Below, in pieces: positions 10,840 to 21,020 of a stretch of DNA of 64,000 nt. Made by a program: the position numbers and the translations under genes. Location: contig SIJG01000113.1 of assembly GCA_023374025.1 (NCBI GenBank), forward strand, positions 235,213 to 299,212, written 5' to 3'. Below the pieces are notes generated by a model that saw only the letters and a program-made list of their open reading frames with translations, was not told the origin of the DNA and ran no database searches. How positions within the stretch are numbered: position 1 is the stretch's first letter; the number at the start of each line of letters is the position of its first letter. The stretch is from Heterodera schachtii (taxonomy: Eukaryota; Nematoda; Chromadorea; Rhabditida; Heteroderidae).

Positions 10840-11565
10840 TGGACTTTATTAATCCATTAATCCCCACTTTCATCGTTTTAACCGCTTAACTTTGAATACG
10901 GCCTATTTCAAAGGATTGCTAAAAGACACGCTGAAAAAATATTTACAACATTGATTCAGCGAATAGTATTGAATATGATATAATATGGAAAAGCAGACTG
11001 TTGATCTTTGACTAGATGCCGAAAAATATGGAGAAAAATGAAAAATTTTAAGGCAATTCGAAATGAAATTTTTCTTCCTTTTTTCTTTAATTCTATAATT
11101 TAAACCGGTTGGTTAAATTATTTGTGAGTGAAAACTAGGGGACCTTCAAGATACTTTTCTCGAATTTTATGAAACCTAACTCCTTGAAGAGGGTGTTTCC
11201 TCTTCATTTTATAAAGTTTACTCCTCGATCCACGATACAAAATGGAAAATTTAGTACACTGGTGGAAAAAAGTCTTTTACCAAACCCACGAAATTTGTTC
11301 AGTGGCTATTTTTGTAATTAATAAGTTGTCCAATATACATAGTTGTAAGATTTTTTTGTAGCAATACCTGTGCTGTGCTCAAATGGTATGCAAAATTTTG
11401 TCAAATTTTGTTCACAAACTTTTGAAATATTGGACAGGAACAGGAACTGATCACTTTTGGAAGGGAAAAAAGTCTTTTACCAGACTTGAAAAACTATTTC
11501 AAAATGCTCATAAAAATCTGAAATAATTCATGCAGGCTTATCTTGATCATGGAAGCAGTTTATAT
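10840..11565. other. Compositional island of unknown type
   Basis: About 700 bases clearly less A-rich than the flanks, lacking the usual AAATAAAT texture. The 18-base word GAAAAAAGTCTTTTACCA is repeated directly at about 11265 and 11465, and a related word GGGAAAAAAGTCTTGTAG occurs near 23494. All frames are broken. No terminal inverted repeat, LTR pair or target duplication was found. A remnant of an unidentified mobile element is the likeliest reading. Confidence 0.4.
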
Positions 11566-12529
11566 AATTTAATTATCATAAATAAAATCTTTTCATTAAT
11601 AAAGAAAGAGAATTAACTAAAATTAAAAAAAAATAATAATTATAATTTTACATATTTCAAATTCGTAATTTTAAATTTAAGTAAAAATTAATTATATTAT
11701 TGCGAAGTATTTAACATCATCAAAAGCAAAAAAATGATAATATTATTCTATATATGGTAAAAAAACTAAAAATAAAACAAAAAACGATAAATTTATAATC
11801 TTAATTGCAGAAAAAGCATATATTAAAAAACATTAATTGCTTCACCAAAAATTAGACACACCAAAAAGATATATAGAAAGAAAAAATAAATAAATATCTT
11901 TAAAAAAAGAAAATGTTTATTTTATAATCATCAATTCTAAAACGTAAATAAAATAAATTTAATTTTCCATTTATTAAAATAAAATATTATTTTATAGGAT
12001 TGCCTATTGCATCTAAGTCGTGTAGACTTCGCTTGAACTTTAATATGTATATTTAATTGAAAAAGGAGAAACAAAGCTTACTTTTTAAAATAAATTAAAA
12101 ATAATAATTTAATAAAAAAATGGGATATAAATAAAAAACTTGAGCATTAATTTTAAATTTTAAATTCCAAACAATAAATTAAATTTTTTTAAAAATATAA
12201 ATTGATAAATTATCATGAGACGGAGTCGAACAAAGAAAATATTCCACCAGGTCCCTAAGAATTGAAGAAGAGAAATTTGAGGATGAGTCTCGATAACACC
12301 CAAAAAACTTGAAAAAAAAAAAATTTTTGAAGAATTACTACTTAAAGCGATATAATTAAAAGATCACTTTATTAAAAATAATTAATAACTTAAAATAAAA
12401 ATAAAAAAGTTTAATAAAAATGAAGCTAACATCAATTTGGGCTGCTTTCACACGCTAAGACAAATGTCAAGAGTTTTTATAGAGTTTAAAAAACACTCAA
12501 AAAACTTTTTATTTAAATTTACAATTTCT
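11566..12529. other. AT-rich background
   Basis: No gene seen. A protein-like patch at about 12225-12310 (ETESNKENIPPGP, then ELKKRNLRMSLDNTQKT after a stop) is isolated and unassigned. The rest is low-complexity A-rich DNA. Confidence 0.4.
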
Positions 12530-12835
12530 ATCTAGAAAATTACTTTGTGAGGAAAATTAAGTCTAAAATTAATTAAAGAAATTAAATTTAAAAAAATGAA
12601 TTTTTAATAAACAAATGTTAAAACAATACTTTCAATGCCATTTTAAAAAAATGATTTGAGCACCAGAAAATTCATATTTTCAGGATTTTATTAAAATGAT
12701 AATTGCGATAAATGGTCAAATATAAAGATGATCATCGTTATAAGGAGGAAAATTGCTGCTACGACATCAAAATAAATACAATCGACCAAATTCCTAATAA
12801 TAGAGAAATTAAACATATTTATTATAATAACAACT
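12530..12835 (+). repeat. RepB dispersed repeat, copy 1
   Basis: Collinear with 19610-20010 and more weakly with 34975-35340. Landmarks are TTTGTGAGGAAAATTAAG (12546), GCACCAGAAAATTC (12660), GATAAATGGTCAAATATAAA (12708) and AATTGCTGCTACGACAT (12753). The plus frame over the last part reads YKEENCCYDIKINTIDQIPN, and the 35.2 kb copy reads RRSKQFEKLLPLRLFK at the corresponding place. It is therefore probably decayed coding DNA, but no family was recognised. Confidence 0.7.
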
Positions 12836-12837
12836 AG

Positions 12838-12945
12838 GGTTCGAGCCCCGACCCATTCACCCCCGCCCCCACCGGGGGCGGGGCAGGTTATTTGGCCTCA
12901 CCCCCGCCCCAGTGACTCAGACCCCCGCCCTAATCAAAAAACCAC
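12838..12945. mobile_element. Truncated GC-rich hAT element end
   Basis: Begins TAGGGTTCGAGCCCCGACCC, close to the terminus of the 1519-2214 element, and continues with CCCCCGCCCC arrays. The opposite inverted repeat and target duplication are missing, so this is one end or an internally deleted copy. Its GC content contrasts sharply with the flanks. Confidence 0.6.
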
Positions 12946-13099
12946 AATTTAAATAATAAAATCATTAATAGAAACAAGATGACGATTGCCGAAAGGTAAC
13001 AAGCGTGGGCGCACTATCATTTGGTGCCTTTGAACTTACAAATAAAAAAAAAAATTAATTTCCATTGAAAAATGCTATGAAATTTCTAATCTATAATAA

Positions 13100-13310
13100 T
13101 TAGGAAAACAAATTGAAAATGATTGCCCCGAATTCGTAGATACTTTAGAAATTTTGGTCTTAATAGTAGAGCTCTGTAAACGTCCTTTTCGGAACAAGAA
13201 GTTAAAGTGACAACTTAATTAACAGAGTATTTAAGGTTATAGCATATATAATTAAAAGTAATGAAAATGGTGCTTTCTTAAAATTTCACTCGTTGTTGAT
13301 TATTATTTGA
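13100..13310 (+). pseudogene. Possible hAT transposase C-terminal dimerisation domain, relic
   Basis: A plus-strand frame (13100-13210) contains CPEFVDTLEILVLIVEL and then CKRPFRNKKLK. The order resembles the hAT C-terminal domain, where a hydrophobic helix is followed by S-x-x-E-R-x-F-S-x-L-K. After a stop, 13221-13275 reads NRVFKVIAYIIKSNEN, resembling the R-L-x-x-L-A-x-x-S-I-E-x-E segment that follows in the family. A diverged copy lies at 45.4 kb. It is about 70 residues with stops and a short gap, so inactive. The match was made by eye. If right, it is a decayed autonomous relative of the hAT elements here. Confidence 0.5.
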
Positions 13311-13639
13311 ATAAATAAATTCATTAATTAGTAATTATTTTTTTTTATTGAAATATCAATGACCCTTTTTACGAATATATCTCTATGTAATTAATAAAAA
13401 TAAAAATAACATTAAATTTAATGCCTCGACTATTAAAAAATAGAAAAATTTTAAAAGATGATCAGAAACGAACCCTTAGATTAAATAATTAAACTATGAC
13501 AAACTAATTTGCAATAATAATAATAATTATGCGATCTTAAAATAATTAATAAAAAAATGATAACACAAAAATCATTTGTATAAATAGATCTACGAATAAT
13601 AAAAAAAATATATATTAAATACCTCGAAAAATAATACAA
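13311..13639. other. AT-rich background
   Basis: No gene seen. Simple AT-rich sequence with a short run of AAT repeats near 13510. Confidence 0.4.
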
Positions 13640-14065
13640 AATTCCCTTGGCGCAAGCAATAAGTGACTAATAAAGTAAATAATTCTTTCATATTTATAAA
13701 TAAGAAAATTATTTTCTAAATAAACAAAACTTCCAAAGCATTTAAATACTTTTTTTTAAAATTTTAATGATAATTTAAACAGAGATTTATAAACTGATTG
13801 GTTAGCTTTGTAATTAAAGCAAGCCTTTATTTTTGGTATTTAAAAAAAAGTTTACGTTCGAATCATAGTAACTTCATTTATTGTAAAAATGAGCAAATTT
13901 TTATTTAATTTATACAAGATAATTTAATTAAAAAAATTGGAGTTTAAAAAAGAAACATTAGATAAACTTAAAAATTATCTAATAATCAAACAATTTGGTT
14001 CGCACGAAACCAATCAATACACAATGCATCTGGCAAGAGAATAATTAAATATCTATTGAATCAAA
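13640..14065 (+). repeat. RepA copy 3 (3' half)
   Basis: Closely matches 16690-17130. Landmarks are AGCATTTAAATAC (13737), ACAGAGATTTATAAACTGAT (13779), GCAAGCCTTTATTTTTGGT and the peptide block FGSHETNQYTMHLARE (13993-14040), followed directly by a stop. Codon-level comparison with copies 1 and 4 shows mostly single substitutions inside this block. Confidence 0.75.
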
Positions 14066-14793
14066 CAAATATAGATAATTTAATAATATTAATTTGAAGG
14101 AGGGAGGCACATTTACACAAATCAGAGATTTAAACATGGGGAAAATAAAAATAGTTCTATTTTTCAAAATAAATCTATATATTTTTAAATATAAGCATTT
14201 TAAATGCAATCTGAGTAATTCATAAACTCGATTGCAATGAATAATATTAGAAACAAATAAAAAGTAAAATTTAAAATAAAGTTTCATACTTCAAATAAAA
14301 ATACTTATTATAGCAATAAATTTGCTGTATATCTTTATTGCACGGTGCTATGTCGTTATATAAAAAACCATCAAATGGAAATTTGCTGCCCATAAATTTT
14401 GTCTAAGTCTACCAAATTAGACATGCTTGGTATGATTCGATATCACTAACATTTCTCTATTGGTTCATCTAAATTTTCGAAAATTTGGCCAAGTTTGAGC
14501 AATGTTATGGCCAAAAGTACCCAAGACACCGGGTTTTCATACTTTTTTGGCCATAACTTATTTTAAACCTAATGAAATTTTTTGAAATTTTGCAGGCTAA
14601 TATAGGACTCTTACAAAGGAGAGGTACCCAAGTGACCGTGGGACTTCCGAATGAAACTTTCAGGGTAGGTAGATTACCCCCCTTTTGTATTATAAAATTT
14701 TTTTTATTTTTGCTAAATGAAGCTTCTGGCTGAGATATGAAGCTTTTCCTTTTTGCCTGATCAGTATTTACAAAGAATGAAAAGCCAATGTGA

Positions 14794-14866
14794 GCGTCGA
14801 TGGCCCAGTGGGTGTGCCTTCCATTCTTTTTTTTCTTCTGCTAAAGTTCAATTCCCCCACCCTGCA
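14794..14866 (+). repeat. tRNA-like sequence in the left foldback arm
   Basis: An A-box-like TGGCCCAGTGGGTGTGCC is followed about 30 bases later by a B-box-like AAGTTCAATTCCCCC. These match the RNA polymerase III internal promoter pattern (TRGYNNARNNGG and GGTTCRANNCC) with few changes. The inverted copy is at 15719-15788. Stems do not close into a cloverleaf, so it is better seen as tRNA-derived or SINE-like sequence carried by the element. Confidence 0.5.
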
Positions 14867-15069
14867 AATAATTGTTTTGGTTCTTTTCCCTATCCAAAAC
14901 ATTTTTAATATCATATTAACATAATAATTTGGCCTTAATATTTTTTTCAATTTTTATTTTATATGATAGAATAAAATTTTGAAAAATTGAAAAATACTTC
15001 CAAAAAACCAAATTTCTTGTCCTTTCTTAAAACATTTTCAAAAATTTTTAAAAATTTAATAATTCATCC

Positions 15070-15093
15070 CGGCGGCGCCTATCGGCACCGCCG
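15070..15093. other. GC hairpin in the foldback spacer
   Basis: CGGCGGCGCC and GGCACCGCCG pair around the loop TATC, giving a 10-bp stem with one G-T or A-C mismatch. The same hairpin in the same orientation sits inside the hAT element at 44287-44310, although the surrounding sequence there differs. A terminator is unlikely in this setting. See findings. Confidence 0.7.
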
Positions 15094-15718
15094 TATGCTA
15101 AAAATCCTTTATTTTTTTTTAAATTAGCTTAAAAATCACAAAAAATTTTTAGCACATCTAAATTTGTTTTTTCCTATCCAAAATTTTTTTTAATAAATTT
15201 GTCTTGAAAATTTTTTTCATTTTTATTGAATCTTAATTTTAACTTTCATAGAAATTTTAAAATTTAATAGCTTTGGTAGAAATGAGTGAAGCAAAGGAAT
15301 TTGTAACATTATGTGAATCTGATAATTATTAGAGAGGGAATTTTATTTGAAAAATTCTGAAAATGTGCTAAAACCAAAAAATATGCAAAAATATGCTCGA
15401 AAATATTTGTTAAAAATTTAGTGTCCTTATGTAAAATCCCAGAAAAATTTTTCTTTAATATTTTCGCCGTTTAATTGCAAAACAAATACATTTAAACTGT
15501 TCGAGGATAAAATTGGTCTTTTTCAGATAAAATTATTTTTTGAATTGAAAGTTCTAGCAGAGAACTTTTTGGTTTTTTGGAAGTATTTTTCAATTTTTCA
15601 AAATTTTATTCTATCATATAAAATAAAAATTGAAAAAAATATTAAGGCCAAAATTATTATGTTAATATGATATTAAAAATGTTTTGGATAGGGAAAAGAA
15701 CCAAAACAATTATTTGCA

Positions 15719-15788
15719 GGGTGGGGGAATTGAACTTTAGAAGAAGAAAAAAATAATGAAAGGCACACCCACTGGGCCATCGACGCTC
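15719..15788 (-). repeat. tRNA-like sequence in the right foldback arm
   Basis: Inverted counterpart of 14794-14866, with A and B boxes preserved. Having both copies intact means a transcript through the element could form a long duplex. Confidence 0.5.
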
Positions 15789-15968
15789 ACATTGGCTTTT
15801 CATTCTTTGTAAATGATACTGATCAGGCAAAAAGGAAAAGCTTCATATCTCAGCCAGAAGCTTCATTTAGCAAAAAAAAAAAATTTTATAATACAAAAGG
15901 GGGGTAATCTACCTACCCTGAAAGTTTCATTCGGAAGTCCCACGGTCACTTGGGTACCTCTCCTTTGT

Positions 15969-16126
15969 TAGGGCTACCGAATAATAGCAAAAAAATAAAA
16001 AATAAAAATAATTTCTAACAGAACTTTTTTAATTAAAAATAAATTTATTTTGATCAGCAAAAATTCTGATGAAAACATTTTTAGAATGAACAAAATTAAA
16101 AAATCTTGATATAATTCGATAGCCCT
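15969..16126. repeat. Arm-specific 158-bp segment with inverted ends
   Basis: Begins TAGGGCTACCGAATAATA and ends TTCGATAGCCCT, i.e. inverted ends. The left arm has the joined sequence TTTGTAAGAGTCC (in reverse), showing the segment is either a clean insertion on the right or a clean loss on the left. No duplicated target is visible. The same end motif (TTCGATAGCCC) defines the small inverted repeats at 37.8 and 42.5 kb. Confidence 0.65.
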
Positions 16127-16679
16127 AAGAGTCCTCTATTAGCCTGCAAAATTTCAAAAAATTTCATTAGGTTTAAAATAAGTTATGGCCAAAAATGTTT
16201 GAAAACTCGGTTCCTTTGGTACATTCGGCCATAACTTTGCTCAAGCTTGGCCAAATTTTTTGCAATTTAAGTGAACTAATAGAGAAATGTTTTTCCATTT
16301 GATGGTTTTTTATATAACGCCCATATGATGGTTTTTATATAATGACATAGCACCAATAAAAGGACGAAATGATACATAATAATTAAATTTTATTTCTTTT
16401 TTAGTTTTTTTATATTATAACGATTTAATATCGAAAAATTAAATCTAAAAAACAAAAATTAAATTACATTTTAGAAGATTTATTTTTAAAAAATTTAACA
16501 ACGCAACAGGCTTTAATTGGAAAAATCCATGTCTTTATTCACAAAAATTCCAAAAATGACTGGATAGTGTTGCCTCAAAACAGTTTTTAAAATTCTTTTA
16601 TATTTTAACCAATTAACTAAAAGTTAAATTAGCGAAAAGTATTAAACTATCAGGCATAATAGAAATGATTAATTTATTT

Positions 16680-17330
16680 AAAAAATTCCATTGGCGCAAG
16701 CAACAAGTGACTAATAAAGTAAATAATTCTCTCATACTTATAAATAAGAAAATCTTTTCTAAATAAAACAAACTTCCAAAGCATTTAAATACATAAATAC
16801 AGTTTAAAAAATTTTTAATGATAATTTAAAACAGAGATTTATAAACTGATTGGTTAGCTTTGTAATTAAAGCAAGCCTTTATTTTTGGTATTTAAAAAAA
16901 AGTTTCTCTTCGAATCATAGTAACTTAATTTATTGTAAAAATGAGCAAATTTTTATTTATTTTGTATTCTTGATAATTTAATAACAAAAAATGCAATTTA
17001 AAAAAGAATAAACAATATACATTTTAGAAGATTAAAAAAAAAGATTTAACGACCAATCAATTTGGTTCGCACAAGATCGAACAATACACAATCAACTTGA
17101 CAAGAGAATAATTTATTTATTGAATAATCAAATAAATGTAAAAAAATAATATTAATTTGAATGAACGAAGGGAAAATAATTATAGTCTGTTTTTTTCAAA
17201 ATATCTACAATCTTTTAAGATAACCATTTTAATTGCGACAAGTTTAATTAATAAAAATCTATGAAAAAACTCAAAACTTTTCTAAATAAAACAAACTTTC
17301 AAAATGTTTAAATACTAAATCAAATTTTAG
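16680..17330 (+). repeat. RepA copy 4
   Basis: Matches 13640-14065 almost base for base at the start, then continues through the peptide block (FGSHKIEQYTINLTRE, about 17060-17107) into TTTTAATTGCGAC (about 17229), as in copy 1. Together with copy 3 it flanks the foldback at 14.3-16.4 kb, about 3 kb apart. Confidence 0.75.
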
Positions 17331-18664
17331 ATCCTATTTATTTATTTTGTATTCTTAATAATTTAATAACGAAAAACGCAATCTAAAAAAACAAAATTAC
17401 ATTTTATAAGATTAATTTCAAAAAAAACATTTAACGACGCAACTGTTTTTAACACAAAATTTTTTATAAATATTTTAATATCCATTTTTTATTTCTGTAA
17501 ATTAAATTTACAAAATTTACTAATGGTAATTTGAATTGCACAAAAATAAAATATTATTTGTAAACTTAAAAATTAAGTCATATACAATCATCTAAACTCG
17601 ATGCAAATAAATTATCTTATGCATTACTAATGAAAAATAAAGGTTAATAAAAGAATAAAGGTGAAAAAGCTTTTTTAAAATCAACATTTTAAATTATAAC
17701 ACAATTTTAATAACGATGTGTGAAATTAAATTTAATTTCAGATATACCCAATTATGGTTATATCAAATATCCGTACCTAAAAAACCCTTCCAAAAATAAG
17801 AAAAAATATTTTAAAACAACGAGTTTATTAAAAATTATTAATTTTTAATTATATTAATCATAACATATCGAATCGATATAAATTTAAACTTTGTTTTCAT
17901 CTTTCTCGAAAAACGCAATAAAAATCTCTATTTAAATAAAGAAATTTATCCCGCACTTTGCAGCATTTAAAAGATTTTAATATATTGAATTTACATTTAT
18001 ATTTCATCAATATAACATAATATAACAAAACTAGTTAAAATAAAATTGCTGGCATGCTATAATTTAAATAATTTTAATAATACCTAAAACATTTCAAAAG
18101 GCACAGTAAAGAAAGGTAAAATATTTATTATTTAAAGTAACAATTTTCAATTTTACTGGTATGGCCATGAGAAACCTATTTAAATAAAATAAAAAATAAT
18201 TTAAAAACACAAAGAAAAACTATGGAAAAAAGCATTTTCGAATTAAATTTAATGCGTTATTTTATTTTAAAATAATTGTTAAAAGATAAGAAAAATTGTG
18301 CTAAGATTTAAAATACAAAACACATTATTTTAATTAATATGCACTAATAGGTGTTTTTGGATATATTATTCTTTATTTATAATTGAAAATTTTTATTTTT
18401 CAAATTTCGTCGGTTTAAGTATTAAAAACCCTGCTTTTAATTGCAAATTTGATTTAAATATTCAACTTAGACTTATATAAGGATAGCGAATGCTATTAAA
18501 TAATCGAGCATAAATAAACGAATAATTAATTCTCTTGGCGCAACCAACAAATAATTAATATATTAAAAAATCTAACATCATTATATATGAAAATTATTTT
18601 TTAAATAAAACAACTTTAAAAGCGAATAAAATACAAACATACATTTTTTAATAAAATTCCGGAT
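17331..18664. other. AT-rich background with a RepA 5' fragment
   Basis: No gene seen. The part 17875-18010 (CATCTTTCTCGAAAAACGCA, CTATTTAAATAAAGAAATTT, TGCAGCATTTAAAAGATTTT) corresponds to the upstream half of RepA (compare 5310-5450 and 57560-57700). The remainder is simple AT-rich DNA. Confidence 0.45.
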
Positions 18665-18706
18665 GAACTTTTTCCGTAGCAGAACGATGCTCTACTATTG
18701 TCGTGA

Positions 18707-18796
18707 AAGAAATCATGTAATTTGAGAGAACTGCGCAAATTTATATTTGAATCAATACCATTTCAAATTAAAGCAAAACATTGTGGAAAAGAATAA
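18707..18796 (+). pseudogene. BEL/Pao Gag zinc-knuckle relic, copy 1
   Basis: The frame contains CNLRELRKFIFESIPFQ then IKAKHCGKE and a stop. In BEL/Pao Gag the first CCHC knuckle is followed by an R/E-rich linker, then C-F-x-C-L-x(3)-G-H. Here a cysteine, the linker with F-I-x-E-S and K-A-K-H-C-G-K-E keep that order, but several cysteines are lost. Just upstream, another frame reads YYCRERNH, probably the first half of the knuckle after a frameshift. The copy at 36973-37140 keeps a longer open frame and supports the call. Confidence 0.5.
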
Positions 18797-19609
18797 AGTA
18801 TATCGTTACATAATAAACAAGAAAAAAAATATAAATTCCATATTTAATGGTGAATAATTTAAATAATTAAACAGAATTAACAAAAATCAAAGATTAATAA
18901 ATAAAAAAATACTTATCGTAATAATTACAAAAAATATTTAAATCAATATTTCAAATTAATTTTTTTAAAATAATGCCTTTACAATTCCGTTTTTTACTTA
19001 AAAATGCGATTTTAAAATTACTAAATTGCATAATATTTAAAATACCAATTTAACTAAACTAATCAAATAAAGAAAAGAAAACTAGCATCACAAATTACTA
19101 CATTCTCAGCAAATGAGAATATTAAACAATTTTCTTATAAGAAAATATCTATTAATATACTAAATTAAATTAAATTCCAATTTCTTCATGTGTAAATTAA
19201 ACTAAGTCAATTAAACATAAATTAAATAAAAATTTGAATATTACCTAAATGTTTATTAAAATCTTGATAAAATATGCGAAAGTCATATATATCAGTTGAA
19301 AATACTTCAAAAGAAATAAACACATGTTTTGAACAAATGCCATTAACAACAATCCACAACTACTTGGGCAAAGGAAGAGTTAAAATTAAAAGTAACCTAC
19401 AAAAAAGAATATAATTCAATAAAAAAGAAATATATATTATATAATTTTTTATAAATTAAAACGCCAAAAAGGGATTTTTGATTTCATCTAATGTATAGCA
19501 TTCTTCTAAAATCATTCTTATTTAAAATTAAAAAAGAGAAATTATGGATTTATTAAAAATTTAAACTATTTCAACTCCGTTTTATAAACCGCAGAAAATT
19601 TTTGGCTTA
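18797..19609. other. AT-rich background
   Basis: No gene seen. ATAATGCCTTTACAATTCC (18970) is an isolated copy of the word that follows the RT thumb block at 20.98, 39.29 and 55.2 kb, suggesting another eroded pol segment. The rest is low complexity. Confidence 0.4.
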
Positions 19610-20010
19610 AATTTAATAATTTCTAGGTAGCAAATATTTTGTGAGGCAAATTAAGTCTAGAATTTAATAAAAATAAAAAAACTGTTGTATAAACTAAAAT
19701 TAATCAATTAAATTAAAAATTAATTTTTCTTAACATTAATTGAAGAAATTTAATTTAAAAAGTGAATTTTTAAAAAACATATAAGAACAATATTGCCAAT
19801 GCCACTTTAAAAAATGATTAAAGCACCAGAAAATTCGCATTTTCCGGAAGTTTATTAAAATGGTAAAGGCGATAAATGGTCAAATATAAAGATAATCGTC
19901 GTTATAAGAAGGAAAATTGCTGCTACGACATTAAAATAAATTACAATTGACCAAATTCCCAATGATATTATAATTAAATATACTTTTTATTTTACCAACG
20001 TTAATCCCAA
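19610..20010 (+). repeat. RepB copy 2
   Basis: Collinear with 12530-12835: TTTGTGAGGCAAATTAAG (19636), GCACCAGAAAATTC (19821), GATAAATGGTCAAATATAAA (19872), AATTGCTGCTACGACATT (19915). Divergence is mostly single substitutions and small indels. Confidence 0.7.
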
Positions 20011-20689
20011 TTAAATGAAAAATTCTTTAATGACCCAATAAAAAATTAACAACATACACATAAGATGAAATAAATATTCATTAACAAAGCGAAAAGAAAA
20101 ATAGTAAATAATTAAAATAAAGAAAGCACGACTTTAATTAAAATATATTTGATATGAAAATGTCCATATTCGAAATGGTGTGGCCAAGGAACAAGAGCGA
20201 TTGATTAAATTAGTAAGCAATAAATAAAAATAGATGAATATTTAATATAATAAATTGGATAAAAATTAAAAAGCTAAAACTATAATCAGATGTACAATAT
20301 TGTAAATTATTCTATGATATATTAATGGTATTTTGGTTATTAAAAAAATTCATCAAAACATTATAATATAAATAATTGATATTAAAAAATAAATTGTATA
20401 AAAGTGATTTTAAATATATTGTAAAAAGAATTTTTCATTATTTTTTATCAAAGGCTGCGAGCACCTATAATTTATTAATTAACCTATATGTACTTAAAAA
20501 AGAATATTTAATCATTTCGAGAAAAGTTGGTATAAACGAATTAATAAAAGAAAAGTGAAAATTTAAAGAATAAAAGAAATAATGTAAATGCATTTTTGAC
20601 AAAGATTACTATGAACCACATTGAAAATAAAATAAAATTTATTGTTTACCTTAAATATTAATATTTATTTTTATTTATTTTATAAATTT
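20011..20689. other. AT-rich background
   Basis: No convincing gene. A 60-residue plus frame at 20376-20558 is lysine- and isoleucine-rich with no recognisable pattern, as expected by chance in A-rich DNA. I leave it uncalled. Confidence 0.4.
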
Positions 20690-21020
20690 AGTTTCTATCG
20701 AAAATTTTCAAATGATTCAGTGTTTGGTTTTCCGTTTCACCCGAGTAAGCTCTGGAAAACCAAATAAGAATGTACAAAACAATGCTAAAAAAAATAAATT
20801 ATGAGTCCAAATGATGAAAAGACAAAGAGAGACGTATTTATTTCCTTCCTAAATTAGTATGCTTTTCCCCGAGTCGATTGAACCGACATTCAAAATCTTC
20901 AACACTTAAATGAAAAATAATCAAAATTAATATTTTAATGTTTTCCAACAATAATAGGTGATACGGAATATTGGACCAGAAAAATACCCAACGAAATACC
21001 ATAATGCCTTTACAATAAAT
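20690..21020 (+). pseudogene. BEL/Pao reverse transcriptase thumb relic
   Basis: Short islands in order: SVFGFPFHPSKLWKTK (about 20718), MSPNDEKTKRDVF (about 20801), PTFKIFNT (about 20886) and GDTEYWTRKIPNEIP (20957-21001). In BEL/Pao RT the palm motif YVDN is followed by K-x-I-F-x-x-x-x-M-N-L-R-E-F, then S-N-x-x-E-F-x-x-x-I-P. The last two islands fit those blocks. The GDTE block and its following word ATAATGCCTTTACAATAAA recur at 39.24 and 55.16 kb, downstream of recognisable RT palm motifs, which anchors the call. Stops separate all islands. Confidence 0.55.

Larger units (their letters stand above)
14334..16361. mobile_element. Two-kb foldback (inverted-repeat) element
   Basis: Left arm 14334-15010 and right arm about 15571-16361 are inverted copies around a spacer of about 560 bases. 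Inner arms (14613-15010 and 15571-15968) match closely. Outer arms end at TTATTG...GGTGCTATGTC on the left and the reverse complement on the right, and contain TATATAACG and GGCCATAACTT words. The right arm has an extra 158-bp segment (15969-16126) absent from the left. Each arm carries a tRNA-like sequence. No protein frame explains it; the 60-residue minus frame at 14768-14950 reads through an arm. Long inverted-repeat DNA like this matches foldback or MITE-like elements. I found no convincing target duplication. Confidence 0.85.

Noticed and set aside
14794..14866. Functional tRNA gene
   Set aside because: A and B boxes are recognisable, but no acceptor or anticodon stem closes. It is duplicated within a foldback element. 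The same applies to the tRNA-like sequences at 1884 and 56448.
5180..17330. RepA copies as paired LTRs of one element
   Set aside because: Copies have different start and end points and lie at uneven distances. No TG...CA ends or flanking duplications were found, and protein-like blocks lie inside them.
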